From CALXOD01 sp964402715 (GTDB taxonomy: Bacteria; Verrucomicrobiota; Lentisphaeria; Victivallales; Victivallaceae), in contig CAYODJ010000036.1 of the NCBI GenBank assembly GCA_964402715.1, forward strand, positions 1-20,131: a DNA stretch of 20,131 nt, in the 5' to 3' direction. A model generated the notes under the pieces. It had not been told where the DNA came from. It worked only from the letters and a program-made list of their open reading frames with translations, and made no database searches. This document shows positions 8,161 to 15,245 of this stretch, in pieces (within the stretch, counting starts at the first letter, position 1; the number at the start of each line of letters is the position of its first letter). A program made the translations under genes and the position numbers.

Positions 8161-9282
8161 ATGAGCGAGGCAACGGTGACGCAGAAAACCCGTCCGATCC
8201 GTCCGGCCGACGTCGCGGAGGAGACGGAGCAGACGCTGTTCCCGACGCCGGATCTGCGGCGCAAGTCGAACAAGCGGTACAAGTTCATCCGCAGCATCGG
8301 CTTCGGAGGGATGAAGGCGGTTCTGCTCGTGCTGGATATGGACACCGGGCGCGAGGTGGCCATGGCGATGATGCCGGATTTCCGCGAGCGGCCGGCGTCG
8401 GATCTCGACCGTTTCGTGCGCGAGGCGCGGCTGACCGCCGGGCTGGAGCATCCGAACATCGTGCCGGTTCACGACATGGGCCTGGACCTGTCCGGAGCCC
8501 CGTTTTTCACGATGAAATACCTGCGGGGGCAGTCGCTGGCGACGCTGCTGCGGCGCGTGAGGAGAGGCGAGGAGGAGTCGTGCGTCGAATACACCGTCGA
8601 ACGCGCCGTTCAGATTTTCATACGGGTCTGCAACGCGGTGATGTTCGCACATTCGCGTAAAATTCTTCATCTGGACATAAAGCCGGACAATGTCAATCTC
8701 GGCGATTTCGGCGAGGTCCTGCTGCTCGACTGGGGACTGGCGATCAAGATGGACGACGGGGCGGGATCCGGGCGCGACGCGCGGGACGGACAGTCACGCG
8801 GCGGAGTCGCCAGGGGGACGCCTGGGTTCATGTCGCCGGAGCAGGTCACGGGCAGGAGGGACAGACTGGACGAGCGCTCCGACGTCTACGCCCTGGGGGC
8901 GCTGCTCTACACCATGCTGACACTGCAGAGCCCGTCAGCCGGCAAGAGCGTGGATCAGATTCTGGATGACACCATGCGCGGCGATGTTCCTCCTCCGGAG
9001 AAGGCGGCTCCGGCGAACCGTCCGGTTCCGACGGCGCTGGGCGCGATCTGCCGCAAGGCGATGGCTCTGAGACCGGAGGACCGCTATCAGTCGGTGATGG
9101 ATCTGCGCACGGACATGCAGACTTTCGCGGCGGGATACGCCCCCGCGGCGGAAAACGCCTCTCCGCTGCGGCGCACGGCGCTGTTCATCAGCCGCAATTT
9201 TCTGGTGACGATCATGGGCGCCGTGATCATGGTTCTGGTCGCGGCGGTCGGTTACCTTCTGTACGCTCTTCTTTCGGAGTGA
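8161..9282 (+). CDS. Tail-anchored bacterial Ser/Thr protein kinase with relocated (WNK-like) lysine
   Basis: Hanks-type kinase of 373 aa. Residues about 40-335 form the kinase domain: glycine loop IGFGGMKAV (46-54), alpha-C Glu88, catalytic loop HLDIKPDN (170-177) with Asp172, Lys174 and Asn177, DWG (190-192) in place of DFG, and SPEQ (225-228) in place of APE. The invariant beta-3 lysine of the VAxK motif is absent: EVAMAM (65-70) has Ala69 there. Lys52 instead occupies the third glycine position of GxGxxG, as Lys233 does in mammalian WNK1. A membrane helix lies at the extreme C-terminus (about 345-369) with no domain beyond it, so the kinase should be tail-anchored and face the cytosol. 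GGAG at about 8146-8149 precedes the ATG, 18 bases after clpX. Substrates are unknown. It could be an active atypical kinase or a pseudokinase. Confidence 0.88.
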   Translation: MSEATVTQKTRPIRPADVAEETEQTLFPTPDLRRKSNKRYKFIRSIGFGGMKAVLLVLDMDTGREVAMAMMPDFRERPASDLDRFVREARLTAGLEHPNIVPVHDMGLDLSGAPFFTMKYLRGQSLATLLRRVRRGEEESCVEYTVERAVQIFIRVCNAVMFAHSRKILHLDIKPDNVNLGDFGEVLLLDWGLAIKMDDGAGSGRDARDGQSRGGVARGTPGFMSPEQVTGRRDRLDERSDVYALGALLYTMLTLQSPSAGKSVDQILDDTMRGDVPPPEKAAPANRPVPTALGAICRKAMALRPEDRYQSVMDLRTDMQTFAAGYAPAAENASPLRRTALFISRNFLVTIMGAVIMVLVAAVGYLLYALLSE

Positions 9283-9330
9283 GGCCGGACGCCGCGCGGC
9301 CGACGGAATTTTCGGAACCCGGCGCGACAC

Positions 9331-9343
9331 ATATATATATAAC
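9331..9343 (+). promoter_or_regulatory. AT-dinucleotide tract, possible -10 region of folD
   Basis: A run of alternating A and T ends in TATAAC (9338-9343, five of six -10 bases) 19 bases before the folD ATG, in an otherwise GC-rich gap. No good -35 is visible at the right distance, so promoter assignment is tentative. The folD ribosome-binding site would be GGGGA at 9347-9351. Confidence 0.3.
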
Positions 9344-9361
9344 TACGGGGATGGCAGTTCG

Positions 9362-10255
9362 ATGTCAGCAATCATTATCGATGGCAGATCCGTCGCGGCG
9401 TCCGTCAACGCCGACACCGCGGCCGAGGTGAGGAAGCTGAAAGCGCGCGGCGTCCATCCGGGACTGGCGGTGGTGCTTGTCGGGAACGATCCGGCGTCCG
9501 AGGTCTATGTCGGCAGCAAGATACGCAAGTGCGGCGAGCTCGGCATCCGCTCCGTCAGGCGCGTCCTGGGCGGCGACGCGTCCATGGAGGACGTGCTCGC
9601 GGTGATCGGCGAGCTGAACCGCGACGACGACGTGCACGGCATTCTCGTCCAGTCACCGGTTCCGCCGCATCTGGACGAGTCCGCCATAGTGGCCGCCATC
9701 GATCCGGACAAGGACGTCGACTGTTTCCACCCGGTCAACGTCGGCAGACTGCTCATCGGCGAGCAGGGGGGATTCGTCCCGTGCACGCCGCAGGGAGTGA
9801 TCGAACTTCTGAAGCGGTACCGCATCGATCCGGCGGGCAGACACGTCGTCGTGGTCGGGCGCTCCAACATCGTCGGGAAGCCGCTCGTCGCCCTTCTGCT
9901 CCGGAAGGCGGAGGGGGGGAACGCCACCGTCACCTGCGTGCATTCGTTCACCGCCGATCTCGCCGAACACACGCGGCGCGCCGACATTCTTGTCGCCGCT
10001 GCGGGCAGACCGGAATTCATCGGGGGCGACATGATCAAGCGGGGGGCGGTCGTCGTCGACGTCGGCGTCAACCGCGTCAGGGACGACGCGTGCGCCAGAG
10101 GCTACCGTCTGGTGGGCGACGTCGACTTCAAGGAGGCCGCCGAGGTCGCGTCGTATCTCACCCCCGTGCCGGGCGGCGTCGGCCCCATGACCATCGCCAT
10201 GCTCATGCGCAACGCCCTCCGCGCCGCCGTTCTGCGGAGCGTCCGCGGGAACTGA
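9362..10255 (+). CDS. folD: Bifunctional methylenetetrahydrofolate dehydrogenase / methenyltetrahydrofolate cyclohydrolase
   Basis: Interconverts methylene-, methenyl- and 10-formyl-tetrahydrofolate in the cytosol, supplying one-carbon units for purines and formyl-Met-tRNA. Motifs: YVGSKIRKC (49-57) with catalytic Lys53 and Tyr49; VQSPVPPHL (96-104) with Gln97; DKDVDCFHP (116-124) with Asp120, matching Lys54/Gln98/Asp121 of the Escherichia coli enzyme; the cofactor loop VVGRSNIVGKP (164-174); and the terminal PGGVGPMT signature. Length is normal at 297 aa. The ATG at 9362 is preceded by GGGGA (9347-9351); a nearer ATG at 9351 is in another frame. It is convergent with the PIG-L gene, only 17 bases apart, with no visible terminator between them. 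Call is firm. Confidence 0.96.
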   Translation: MSAIIIDGRSVAASVNADTAAEVRKLKARGVHPGLAVVLVGNDPASEVYVGSKIRKCGELGIRSVRRVLGGDASMEDVLAVIGELNRDDDVHGILVQSPVPPHLDESAIVAAIDPDKDVDCFHPVNVGRLLIGEQGGFVPCTPQGVIELLKRYRIDPAGRHVVVVGRSNIVGKPLVALLLRKAEGGNATVTCVHSFTADLAEHTRRADILVAAAGRPEFIGGDMIKRGAVVVDVGVNRVRDDACARGYRLVGDVDFKEAAEVASYLTPVPGGVGPMTIAMLMRNALRAAVLRSVRGN

Positions 10256-10272
10256 CGGGACGCGGCGGGACG

Positions 10273-11058
10273 CTACCGCTGAATCGCCTGAGGCGTGAGC
10301 TGCACGCGGTCTCCGAGTGCGGCGGCCAGCGGGTTGAAATTCTCCGGTCCGTACCCCAGCGGATTGTGCTGAATCCATCCTTCGGCGAACGCGAATTTTC
10401 CGGATTTCCCGCCGAAAGCGACGGCGCAGTTCTCCATGTTTCTGATATATGAGTCCATGCCCTGACTCAGATCAAGCCACTCCTTCTGACTTTTATGGCA
10501 TCCGAGAGCCCGCCGCTTGAGGTCCATCTTGGATTCGATGTTCACGAAGAAGTCGGCGTTCACCGGGCGCCGCAGCTGATCGGTCATCCCGGCCGGCATG
10601 GAGTGGTAGAGCGCGACGTCCTGCATGGTCGGCGGCGAGGTGGGAGCGCACTTCATGTTGATCATGCCGCGGCAGAACACCGCGGTGACCGCGAGCCGTC
10701 CGGCGTTGATGTGATCCTCCATGTAGTCGTAGGGACCGTGCGTGAGCACTATTTCCGGAGCGACTTCGCGCACCACCGGCACCAGCTTGGCCAGATTGCC
10801 GTAATTGTAGAACACCTCGATGTCGTCGCAGATGCTTTCGTGATAGACCGCGCCAACCAGTCCGGCGGAGGCGATCGCCTCCTCCCTGCGGGTCTTCACT
10901 ATCGTCTGATAGTCGCAGTGGTCCGTGCCGAGGGAGCCGTTGGACACGTTCATGTAATGCACTTCGTATCCCGCGTCCTTCAGCAGCAGCAGAGTTCCCA
11001 TCATGTAGAATTCGATGTCGTCGGGATGGGCGGCGATGGCGAAAGCTGTTTTAGTCAT
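10273..11058 (-). CDS. PIG-L (LmbE-like) family zinc deacetylase
   Basis: A 261 aa protein of the PIG-L/LmbE fold, zinc-dependent enzymes that remove N-acetyl groups from GlcNAc-containing molecules or related small substrates. The signature AHPDD (10-14) supplies a zinc-binding His and Asp plus the general-base Asp. A second element, HGPYDYMEDH (107-116), supplies the remaining histidine ligand. There is no signal peptide, so it is cytosolic. The last gene of a three-gene minus-strand operon, it starts 2 bases after the NagB-like stop. Its GGAG lies inside the end of that gene, so translation is probably coupled. Pairing of a deacetylase with a NagB-like protein points to catabolism of an N-acetylated sugar. 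The exact substrate cannot be read from the sequence. Confidence 0.85.
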   Translation of the reverse strand: MTKTAFAIAAHPDDIEFYMMGTLLLLKDAGYEVHYMNVSNGSLGTDHCDYQTIVKTRREEAIASAGLVGAVYHESICDDIEVFYNYGNLAKLVPVVREVAPEIVLTHGPYDYMEDHINAGRLAVTAVFCRGMINMKCAPTSPPTMQDVALYHSMPAGMTDQLRRPVNADFFVNIESKMDLKRRALGCHKSQKEWLDLSQGMDSYIRNMENCAVAFGGKSGKFAFAEGWIQHNPLGYGPENFNPLAAALGDRVQLTPQAIQR

Positions 11059-11060
11059 GA

Positions 11061-11990
11061 TTAATGCATCTCCACGTTGCAGACTCCGAAACCGCGGCGG
11101 TAAAAGTTGAAAACGACCTCGCCGGGGTGCAGGGCGAGCAGCGACATCGGCACGCAGCTGTCCGCGATTTTCCGCGAAATCATGAACGTGGTGAGACGCT
11201 GTCCGAACGGATTGTCATGATGTCCGGGATGCCAGATGGACACGCGCTCCGCTTTCCATGTCTCCACCGGACCGACGGACACTGCGGACGACGGAACGTT
11301 CTGCACGGTTCCGCCGCCGGAAGTGCGGGCGTTCTGAATCAGGGTGATCGGGTGCAGTTCGACGACGCGGGTCTTCTTGGCGAGGTACTCCTCCGGGGTC
11401 GGCGGATTGTCCTTGTAGCGGCCTTCGCGTTTGACGGGGTCGTTGAAAGCCCAGTGCTTGGTCTCGCCCTGACCGCCCTGCATGATCACGCAGCGGGCGA
11501 GATCGTAGGATGCAGTGTATTCCTCGGGATTCTCGGTGGGGAAATGGATGTTCTCGCGGGGCATCAGCAGCTCCGGACGGATGCGTCCGAAGCAGAGATC
11601 CAGATCGGCCTTCGCGAATCCCAGGGGGAAATTCAGATCCGCAGCCTTGCCGTCGACGATCCATTCGTCCATTCCCCAGAAGTGACAGTTCTTCAGCGAG
11701 AGATTCATCTCGTTGACCATCTGCGCCACAAGCGGAAGCTGCTCCGTCGGGCCGATCGGCCCGCATATTCCCGCCGGACGCGACGCGGTGGCCTGACGCC
11801 ATGAGTGAATGTATTCGAGAGCCTCGGCGCAGTAGAACTCCTGAAGCGTGTCGTAGATGTTGATTCTGAATCCCGGCCTCTCGAAGTCCTTCAACGTGTC
11901 GATGGTGATTCTGGCCGCGTCGTCGAGGATGCCGCGGTCCAGCGTGGTGTAGTCCCACCACACCGGGGAGATTTTACTGAAGGCGCGCAT
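11061..11990 (-). CDS. Divergent NagB-family protein (glucosamine-6-phosphate isomerase/deaminase-like)
   Basis: Belongs to the NagB/RpiA/6-phosphogluconolactonase fold. Recognisable pieces, numbered from this start: a phosphate-loop-like CGPIGPTEQL (76-85), HFWGMDEW (103-110, family MDEY), GGQGETKHWAFNDP (172-185, family GxGxDGHIAFNEP), and a late VPSSAVSVG stretch typical of NagB. The active-site histidine (His179, Escherichia coli His143) is kept. The residue matching catalytic Asp141 is Thr177, and Glu148 is Asp184. At 309 aa it is longer than NagB (266 aa), with inserts around 185-210. The start at 11990 is preferred because AAGGAAAG lies just upstream; an in-frame ATG at 12005 would add five residues. 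It is encoded between the PfkB kinase and the PIG-L deacetylase. Amino-sugar processing is likely, but canonical deaminase chemistry is uncertain. Confidence 0.78.
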   Translation of the reverse strand: MRAFSKISPVWWDYTTLDRGILDDAARITIDTLKDFERPGFRINIYDTLQEFYCAEALEYIHSWRQATASRPAGICGPIGPTEQLPLVAQMVNEMNLSLKNCHFWGMDEWIVDGKAADLNFPLGFAKADLDLCFGRIRPELLMPRENIHFPTENPEEYTASYDLARCVIMQGGQGETKHWAFNDPVKREGRYKDNPPTPEEYLAKKTRVVELHPITLIQNARTSGGGTVQNVPSSAVSVGPVETWKAERVSIWHPGHHDNPFGQRLTTFMISRKIADSCVPMSLLALHPGEVVFNFYRRGFGVCNVEMH

Positions 11991-12106
11991 TTTCTTTCCT
12001 TTCATTTTTCATCCGTCAGCGTTTCGGCGCGGGTTGATCCGCTTCCGTCTTTTCCGTCCATGGTGACGACCGTCGTTTCCGGACGGCGTTTCGAACGCGT
12101 ATCGTC

Positions 12107-12134
12107 ATGCGGGGGAGGGGATGCGCCCCCGCAT
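12107..12134 (-). other. 9-bp inverted repeat between pfkB-type gene and NagB-like gene
   Basis: ATGCGGGGG (12107-12115) and CCCCCGCAT (12126-12134) are perfect complements around a 10-base loop, immediately downstream of the PfkB stop (12148). On the transcribed minus strand it forms a strong hairpin without a following U-tract. It may stabilise the upstream transcript or partly terminate transcription within the operon, making kinase and isomerase levels differ. Confidence 0.45.
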
Positions 12135-12147
12135 TGCCGGCGTGGAG

Positions 12148-13152
12148 TCAGACCGGCGGGAAGCATCCGCGCCGCTTCTCCTCCATCCTCGCCAGATCGA
12201 CGGCGCCGCCGCTCGCGGTCGGCGAGAGCAGATTGAAGTAGCTCGACACGCTTCCCATCTCCAACGCCTCCCGCAGCGGGCGGTCGCGGTGCAGCGCGCA
12301 CAGCACGCCGGCGGCGAACGCGTCTCCGGCTCCGTTGGTGCCGGCGATCCTGGATCGCTCCAGACCGCACGACGCGACGGTCAGGAAACTTCCCTGGCGG
12401 TCCAACGCCGCCGCGCCCTCGGGATAGTGAACTATCACCAGGTGATTCACTCCCTGTTCCATCAGATGCGCGGCGGCGCGGCGCAGGACCTCCTCGTCGA
12501 GAGAGCCGTCCGGCCGCCGCGCCGGCCGTCCGAGGCAGCACGCCGCCTCGATTTCGTTGACGATCAGTATGTCGATCAGCGGCAGAGCGGGAGCCAGGGT
12601 CTTTCTGAATCTTTCCGGCGCTTCGGAAACCAGATCCGCCACCGTCCGACAGCCGTTTCCGCGCATGGCCGCCAGCACCCGCGCGGCTCCGGTGCCGTAC
12701 TGCGGATCCGGGGCGTCCAGTTTTTTCAGCAGCAGAAGATATCCGAGATAGAAATAGCGAGCTGGGATCCGTATGCGCTCCAGATCCTCCGGCGCAAGTT
12801 CGTCGTTGGCTCCGCGCAGGTGAAAAAAGGTGCGTTTGCCTTCCCCCGACATGACGTAGCTGCGGCTGGTCGGCGCGGTGGAGGAGCGGCGCATGAAGTG
12901 CGCGTCGATGTTCCGGCGCCGGATTTCGTCGAGAAAGAAATCGCCGTCCGCGTCCGCGCCGACTCTGCCGGCGGCGAACAGCGGTATGTCCGGATCCATC
13001 GCCGACAGGTCGAACAGCACGTTGCACGGACCTCCTCCGGCGGCGCTGTCCTCGGAAATTATGTTGCAGAGGTTTCCTTCCCCCGGCCAGCGGTCGATGG
13101 TCTTGATTTTGTCGATGATCCAGTTGCCCGCGCAGATTATCCCGCTTCGCAT
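12148..13152 (-). CDS. PfkB/ribokinase-family carbohydrate kinase
   Basis: ATP-dependent kinase of the PfkB family, which phosphorylates sugars or sugar phosphates. Of its 334 aa, the N-terminal substrate half carries GGGPCN (39-44), the counterpart of the GG-N motif, followed by GRVGAD (62-67). The C-terminal ATP half carries GTNGAGDAFAAG (271-282) with the anion hole GAGD and catalytic base Asp277. The start at 13152 is chosen because AAGGAG lies 8 bases upstream on the minus strand; an upstream in-frame extension reads through divergent regulatory DNA and is not credible. It is first in the operon with the NagB-like and PIG-L genes and divergent from the AraC regulator. The substrate cannot be fixed: fructose-6-phosphate or tagatose-6-phosphate would suit the aldolase nearby, and a free hexose is also possible. 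Confidence 0.87.
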   Translation of the reverse strand: MRSGIICAGNWIIDKIKTIDRWPGEGNLCNIISEDSAAGGGPCNVLFDLSAMDPDIPLFAAGRVGADADGDFFLDEIRRRNIDAHFMRRSSTAPTSRSYVMSGEGKRTFFHLRGANDELAPEDLERIRIPARYFYLGYLLLLKKLDAPDPQYGTGAARVLAAMRGNGCRTVADLVSEAPERFRKTLAPALPLIDILIVNEIEAACCLGRPARRPDGSLDEEVLRRAAAHLMEQGVNHLVIVHYPEGAAALDRQGSFLTVASCGLERSRIAGTNGAGDAFAAGVLCALHRDRPLREALEMGSVSSYFNLLSPTASGGAVDLARMEEKRRGCFPPV

Positions 13153-13201
13153 GCGACGCGCTCCTTGAGAGAGGATCTCCGGCGGCTCCGCGCCGGCCGG
13201 A

Positions 13202-13221
13202 TTCCGCCGACTTCGGCGGAA
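13202..13221. promoter_or_regulatory. 20-bp perfect palindrome in the pfkB-araC divergent region
   Basis: TTCCGCCG (13202-13209) and CGGCGGAA (13214-13221) form 8-bp arms around ACTT; one further A:T pair would continue the symmetry. It lies 50 bases upstream of the PfkB start and 110 upstream of the araC start. It could be an operator for the divergent genes or, in RNA, a hairpin in the pfkB leader. Confidence 0.4.
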
Positions 13222-13313
13222 CTTCCCGAGTCCGCGCCCCCGTCCGGCGCGTCCCCTCCGACCATCCGAATATAGTTTGCCGGCGGATAAAAACTCTTGT
13301 TTTTTTTGTAAAT

Positions 13314-13319
13314 TATGAT
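13314..13319 (+). promoter_or_regulatory. Possible -10 box of the AraC-family gene
   Basis: TATGAT (five of six consensus bases) lies in a markedly AT-rich stretch (about 13271-13330) with a run of eight or more T. No matching -35 is seen. A start point about seven bases on (near 13326) would leave only about five bases before the ATG at 13331, which has no Shine-Dalgarno sequence; the transcript may be nearly leaderless. The AT-rich block is also where regulator or RNA polymerase contacts for the divergent pfkB operon would be expected. Confidence 0.35.
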
Positions 13320-13330
13320 ACTTTTTTAAT

Positions 13331-14197
13331 ATGAAACACCGCCTCGAGACGACACTGCTTCCCCCCGGAGCGTCGTTCAGCGCCGAGTTCCTCGTCGGAC
13401 CGGTGCTGGAATGCGTGTTCCACGTCCATCCCGAGTGCGAACTCACCCTGATTGAATCCGGGTTCGGCACCCGTTTCATCGGCGGATCGCTCGAACCGTT
13501 CGCCGAGCTGGATCTGGTGCTGATCGGAGCCATGCTGCCCCATCACTACCTGACGCGCGCGTCCGACAGCGCCGGATCGGACTGGAGCCGCACCCGGGTG
13601 ATCAAGTTTCTGCCGGATTTCTGCGGACGCGACTTCCTCTCGCGGCCGGAGGCGGCGGCGGTTCGCGCCCTTCTGGGCAGATCCGGCTGCGGACTGCAGG
13701 TCAGACCGGAGCACGTGCCGGATCTGCTGGAGCATCTGCGTTCGCTGTTCAATCTCGAGGGACTTCCGAGGATGTTGAAGCTTCTGGAGATACTCGACAG
13801 GATCGGCGGCCTGCCTCTGCGTCAGCTGAATCCGTCCCCCTTCTCAGCGGTTCTTCCTCCGGACGAGCGCCTGAACCGCGTGCTGGCGCATATCCACCGC
13901 CGTCTGGATCGCGGACTGCCGGTGACGCTGACGGAAACCGCGGCGGTGGCCTGCATGACCCCGCCCGCGTTCAGCAGTTATTTCCGGAAAGCGACCGGCC
14001 GTCGGTTCATCGACTATCTGCTCGGACAGAAGCTCAACCGCGCCGCCCAGCTGCTGATCCGCACTGATCGCTCCGTGCTGGACATAGCGCAGGAGTCCGG
14101 TTTCCGCAATCTGTCCAACTTCAACCGCCGTTTCCGCGCCGTCAAGGGAATCTCCCCGCGCGGGTACCGCAGCCGTTACCGGATCGCGTTCGCGTAA
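13331..14197 (+). CDS. AraC-family transcriptional regulator
   Basis: A 288 aa regulator. The N-terminal half begins like a cupin effector-binding domain: FHVHPECELTLIESG (30-44) and a later LIGAMLPHHY (64-73) are the usual sugar-sensing AraC pattern. The C-terminal ~100 residues (about 185-285) hold two helix-turn-helix motifs, the second ending in DIAQESGFRNLSNFNRRFRAVKGISPRGYR-like sequence, the AraC signature. There is no Shine-Dalgarno before the ATG at 13331. It is transcribed divergently from the PfkB/NagB-like/PIG-L operon and lies directly upstream of the aldolase and alpha-mannosidase genes, so it is probably the local activator of both arms. The inducer is unknown; a sugar or sugar phosphate from the pathway is the natural guess. 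Confidence 0.92.
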   Translation: MKHRLETTLLPPGASFSAEFLVGPVLECVFHVHPECELTLIESGFGTRFIGGSLEPFAELDLVLIGAMLPHHYLTRASDSAGSDWSRTRVIKFLPDFCGRDFLSRPEAAAVRALLGRSGCGLQVRPEHVPDLLEHLRSLFNLEGLPRMLKLLEILDRIGGLPLRQLNPSPFSAVLPPDERLNRVLAHIHRRLDRGLPVTLTETAAVACMTPPAFSSYFRKATGRRFIDYLLGQKLNRAAQLLIRTDRSVLDIAQESGFRNLSNFNRRFRAVKGISPRGYRSRYRIAFA

Positions 14198-14204
14198 AAA
14201 AATA

Positions 14205-14216
14205 TCGGAATTCCGA
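14205..14216. promoter_or_regulatory. Operator-like palindrome upstream of the aldolase gene
   Basis: TCGGAATTCCGA is a perfect 12-bp palindrome flanked by A-rich tracts, eight bases after the araC stop and about 34 bases upstream of the extended -10 at 14247. That position suits an activator site. Loop geometry (AATT) and the lack of a U-tract on the plus strand argue against a terminator. Confidence 0.35.
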
Positions 14217-14246
14217 AAAATAAGCACTTCCGGCGCCGTCATGGAT

Positions 14247-14255
14247 TGATATATT
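14247..14255 (+). promoter_or_regulatory. Extended -10 promoter of the aldolase gene
   Basis: TGATATATT fits the extended -10 form TGn followed by TATATT (five of six bases). The same ten bases including the next A recur upstream of the mannosidase gene. No strong -35 is present, which is usual for extended -10 or activator-dependent promoters. It lies 57 bases before the ATG. Confidence 0.5.
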
Positions 14256-14312
14256 ACCGAACGGCCGTGTCCGTGTCCCGTCACATTCACATCTGTATGA
14301 GGAGCCGCTGTC

Positions 14313-15185
14313 ATGTCTCTGGTGTCTCTGAAGGAAATTCTGCAGGATGCTCGGCAGGCCCGCTACGCCGTGCCGATGTTCGACGTCTCCCACTCCACGA
14401 TGATCCGCGCCGCGGCGGAAGTCGCCGAGGAGGAGAATTCCCCGGTCATTCTCGCCGCGATAGAGCCGGATCTGGCCGGGGGGATGATTGAGTACTGGAG
14501 CGCCGCGGCGAGACTGGCGGCGTTCCGCGCCAGAGTGCCGGTGGCGATCATGCTGGATCATGCCGCGACGGCGGAACTGTGCGTCCGGTGCGCCGACGCC
14601 GGCTTTTCGGGAGTGATGCTTGACGCCTCCGGCCGGCCTTTCGACGAGAACATCGCCGCCGTCCGCGAGGTCGCCGCGCTGATGCATCGGCGCGGGATCA
14701 GCGTCGAGGCCGAGCTCGGGCATGTGGGCGACGCCCGGTCCGGCGGAGAGAGCCGGCTCGCCGCCGGCGACGCCTCGAAGAGCGTCTTCACCGAGCCCGA
14801 GTCCGTCGCCGAATTCGTCGATCGCTCCGGGTGCGACGCGCTGGCCGTCTCCATAGGAACCGCGCACGGAGTCTACGTCACGGCGCCGCGTCTCAGGATC
14901 GATCTTCTCAGGGAGATCAACGCCGTCTCTCCGGTGCCGCTGGTTCTGCACGGCGGATCCGGAACGCCGGATGATCAGCTGCGCGCCGCCATCGACGGCG
15001 GCATCGCCAAGATCAACATCTGTTCGGAAATCATGCAGGCATGGCATAAGACCATGCTGGACGAGCTCGCGTCCGCCGAGAATCTCGCCTACTGGGATGT
15101 GCTGGCCTACGCGAAGCCGGAGGCCGCCGTGCGCGAGGTCATGCGCGCCAAGATCCGACTCTTCGGCAGCGGCAGGAAATGTTAG
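14313..15185 (+). CDS. Class II (zinc) ketose-bisphosphate aldolase
   Basis: Zinc-dependent aldolase that cleaves fructose- or tagatose-1,6-bisphosphate, or a related phosphorylated ketose, to dihydroxyacetone phosphate and an aldehyde. At 290 aa it has the GatY/KbaY/FbaA size. Landmarks: LDHA (81-84) with catalytic Asp82 and zinc ligand His83; DASGRPFDENI (104-114); VEAELGHVG (131-139); IGTAHGVY (181-188) with His185; LHGGSGTP (212-219) with His213; KINICSE (233-239). The ATG at 14313 has GAGGAG at 14299-14304. It follows the AraC gene and precedes the GH38 gene, each with its own promoter-like element. Whether the substrate is fructose- or tagatose-bisphosphate cannot be decided from sequence alone. 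Confidence 0.92.
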   Translation: MSLVSLKEILQDARQARYAVPMFDVSHSTMIRAAAEVAEEENSPVILAAIEPDLAGGMIEYWSAAARLAAFRARVPVAIMLDHAATAELCVRCADAGFSGVMLDASGRPFDENIAAVREVAALMHRRGISVEAELGHVGDARSGGESRLAAGDASKSVFTEPESVAEFVDRSGCDALAVSIGTAHGVYVTAPRLRIDLLREINAVSPVPLVLHGGSGTPDDQLRAAIDGGIAKINICSEIMQAWHKTMLDELASAENLAYWDVLAYAKPEAAVREVMRAKIRLFGSGRKC

Positions 15186-15236
15186 AGGGATGTTCGCCTC
15201 GTCCGCGCTCACGACGTTTCTTTTATCGGACGGCGG

Positions 15237-15245
15237 TGATATATT
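15237..15245 (+). promoter_or_regulatory. Extended -10 promoter of the alpha-mannosidase gene
   Basis: TGATATATT is identical to the element at 14247-14255, again preceded by a poor -35 (TTTCTT 17 bases upstream). It lies 128 bases before the GH38 ATG at 15373, giving a leader of about 115 bases. The shared element suggests co-regulation of the two genes. Confidence 0.5.

Noticed and set aside
4744..8670. Very long minus-strand open frame (over 1300 codons) opposite tig, clpP, clpX and the kinase gene
   Set aside because: It is antisense to four well-identified genes, shows no recognisable domain, and is rich in Arg, His, Gln and Leu as expected for the mirror frame of GC-rich coding DNA.
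12121..13275. Plus-strand frame of over 380 codons opposite the PfkB gene
   Set aside because: It is antisense to a kinase with a complete GAGD motif and contains no known motif itself.
13153..13533. N-terminal extension of the PfkB protein upstream of 13152
   Set aside because: It would run through AT-rich divergent regulatory DNA and the araC start. The ATG at 13152 has AAGGAG at correct spacing and begins at the expected first strand of the fold.
14198..14220. Terminator of the araC gene at the TCGGAATTCCGA palindrome
   Set aside because: Only a 4-bp stem with an AATT loop is possible, and on the plus strand it is followed by A and not T; an operator reading is more plausible.
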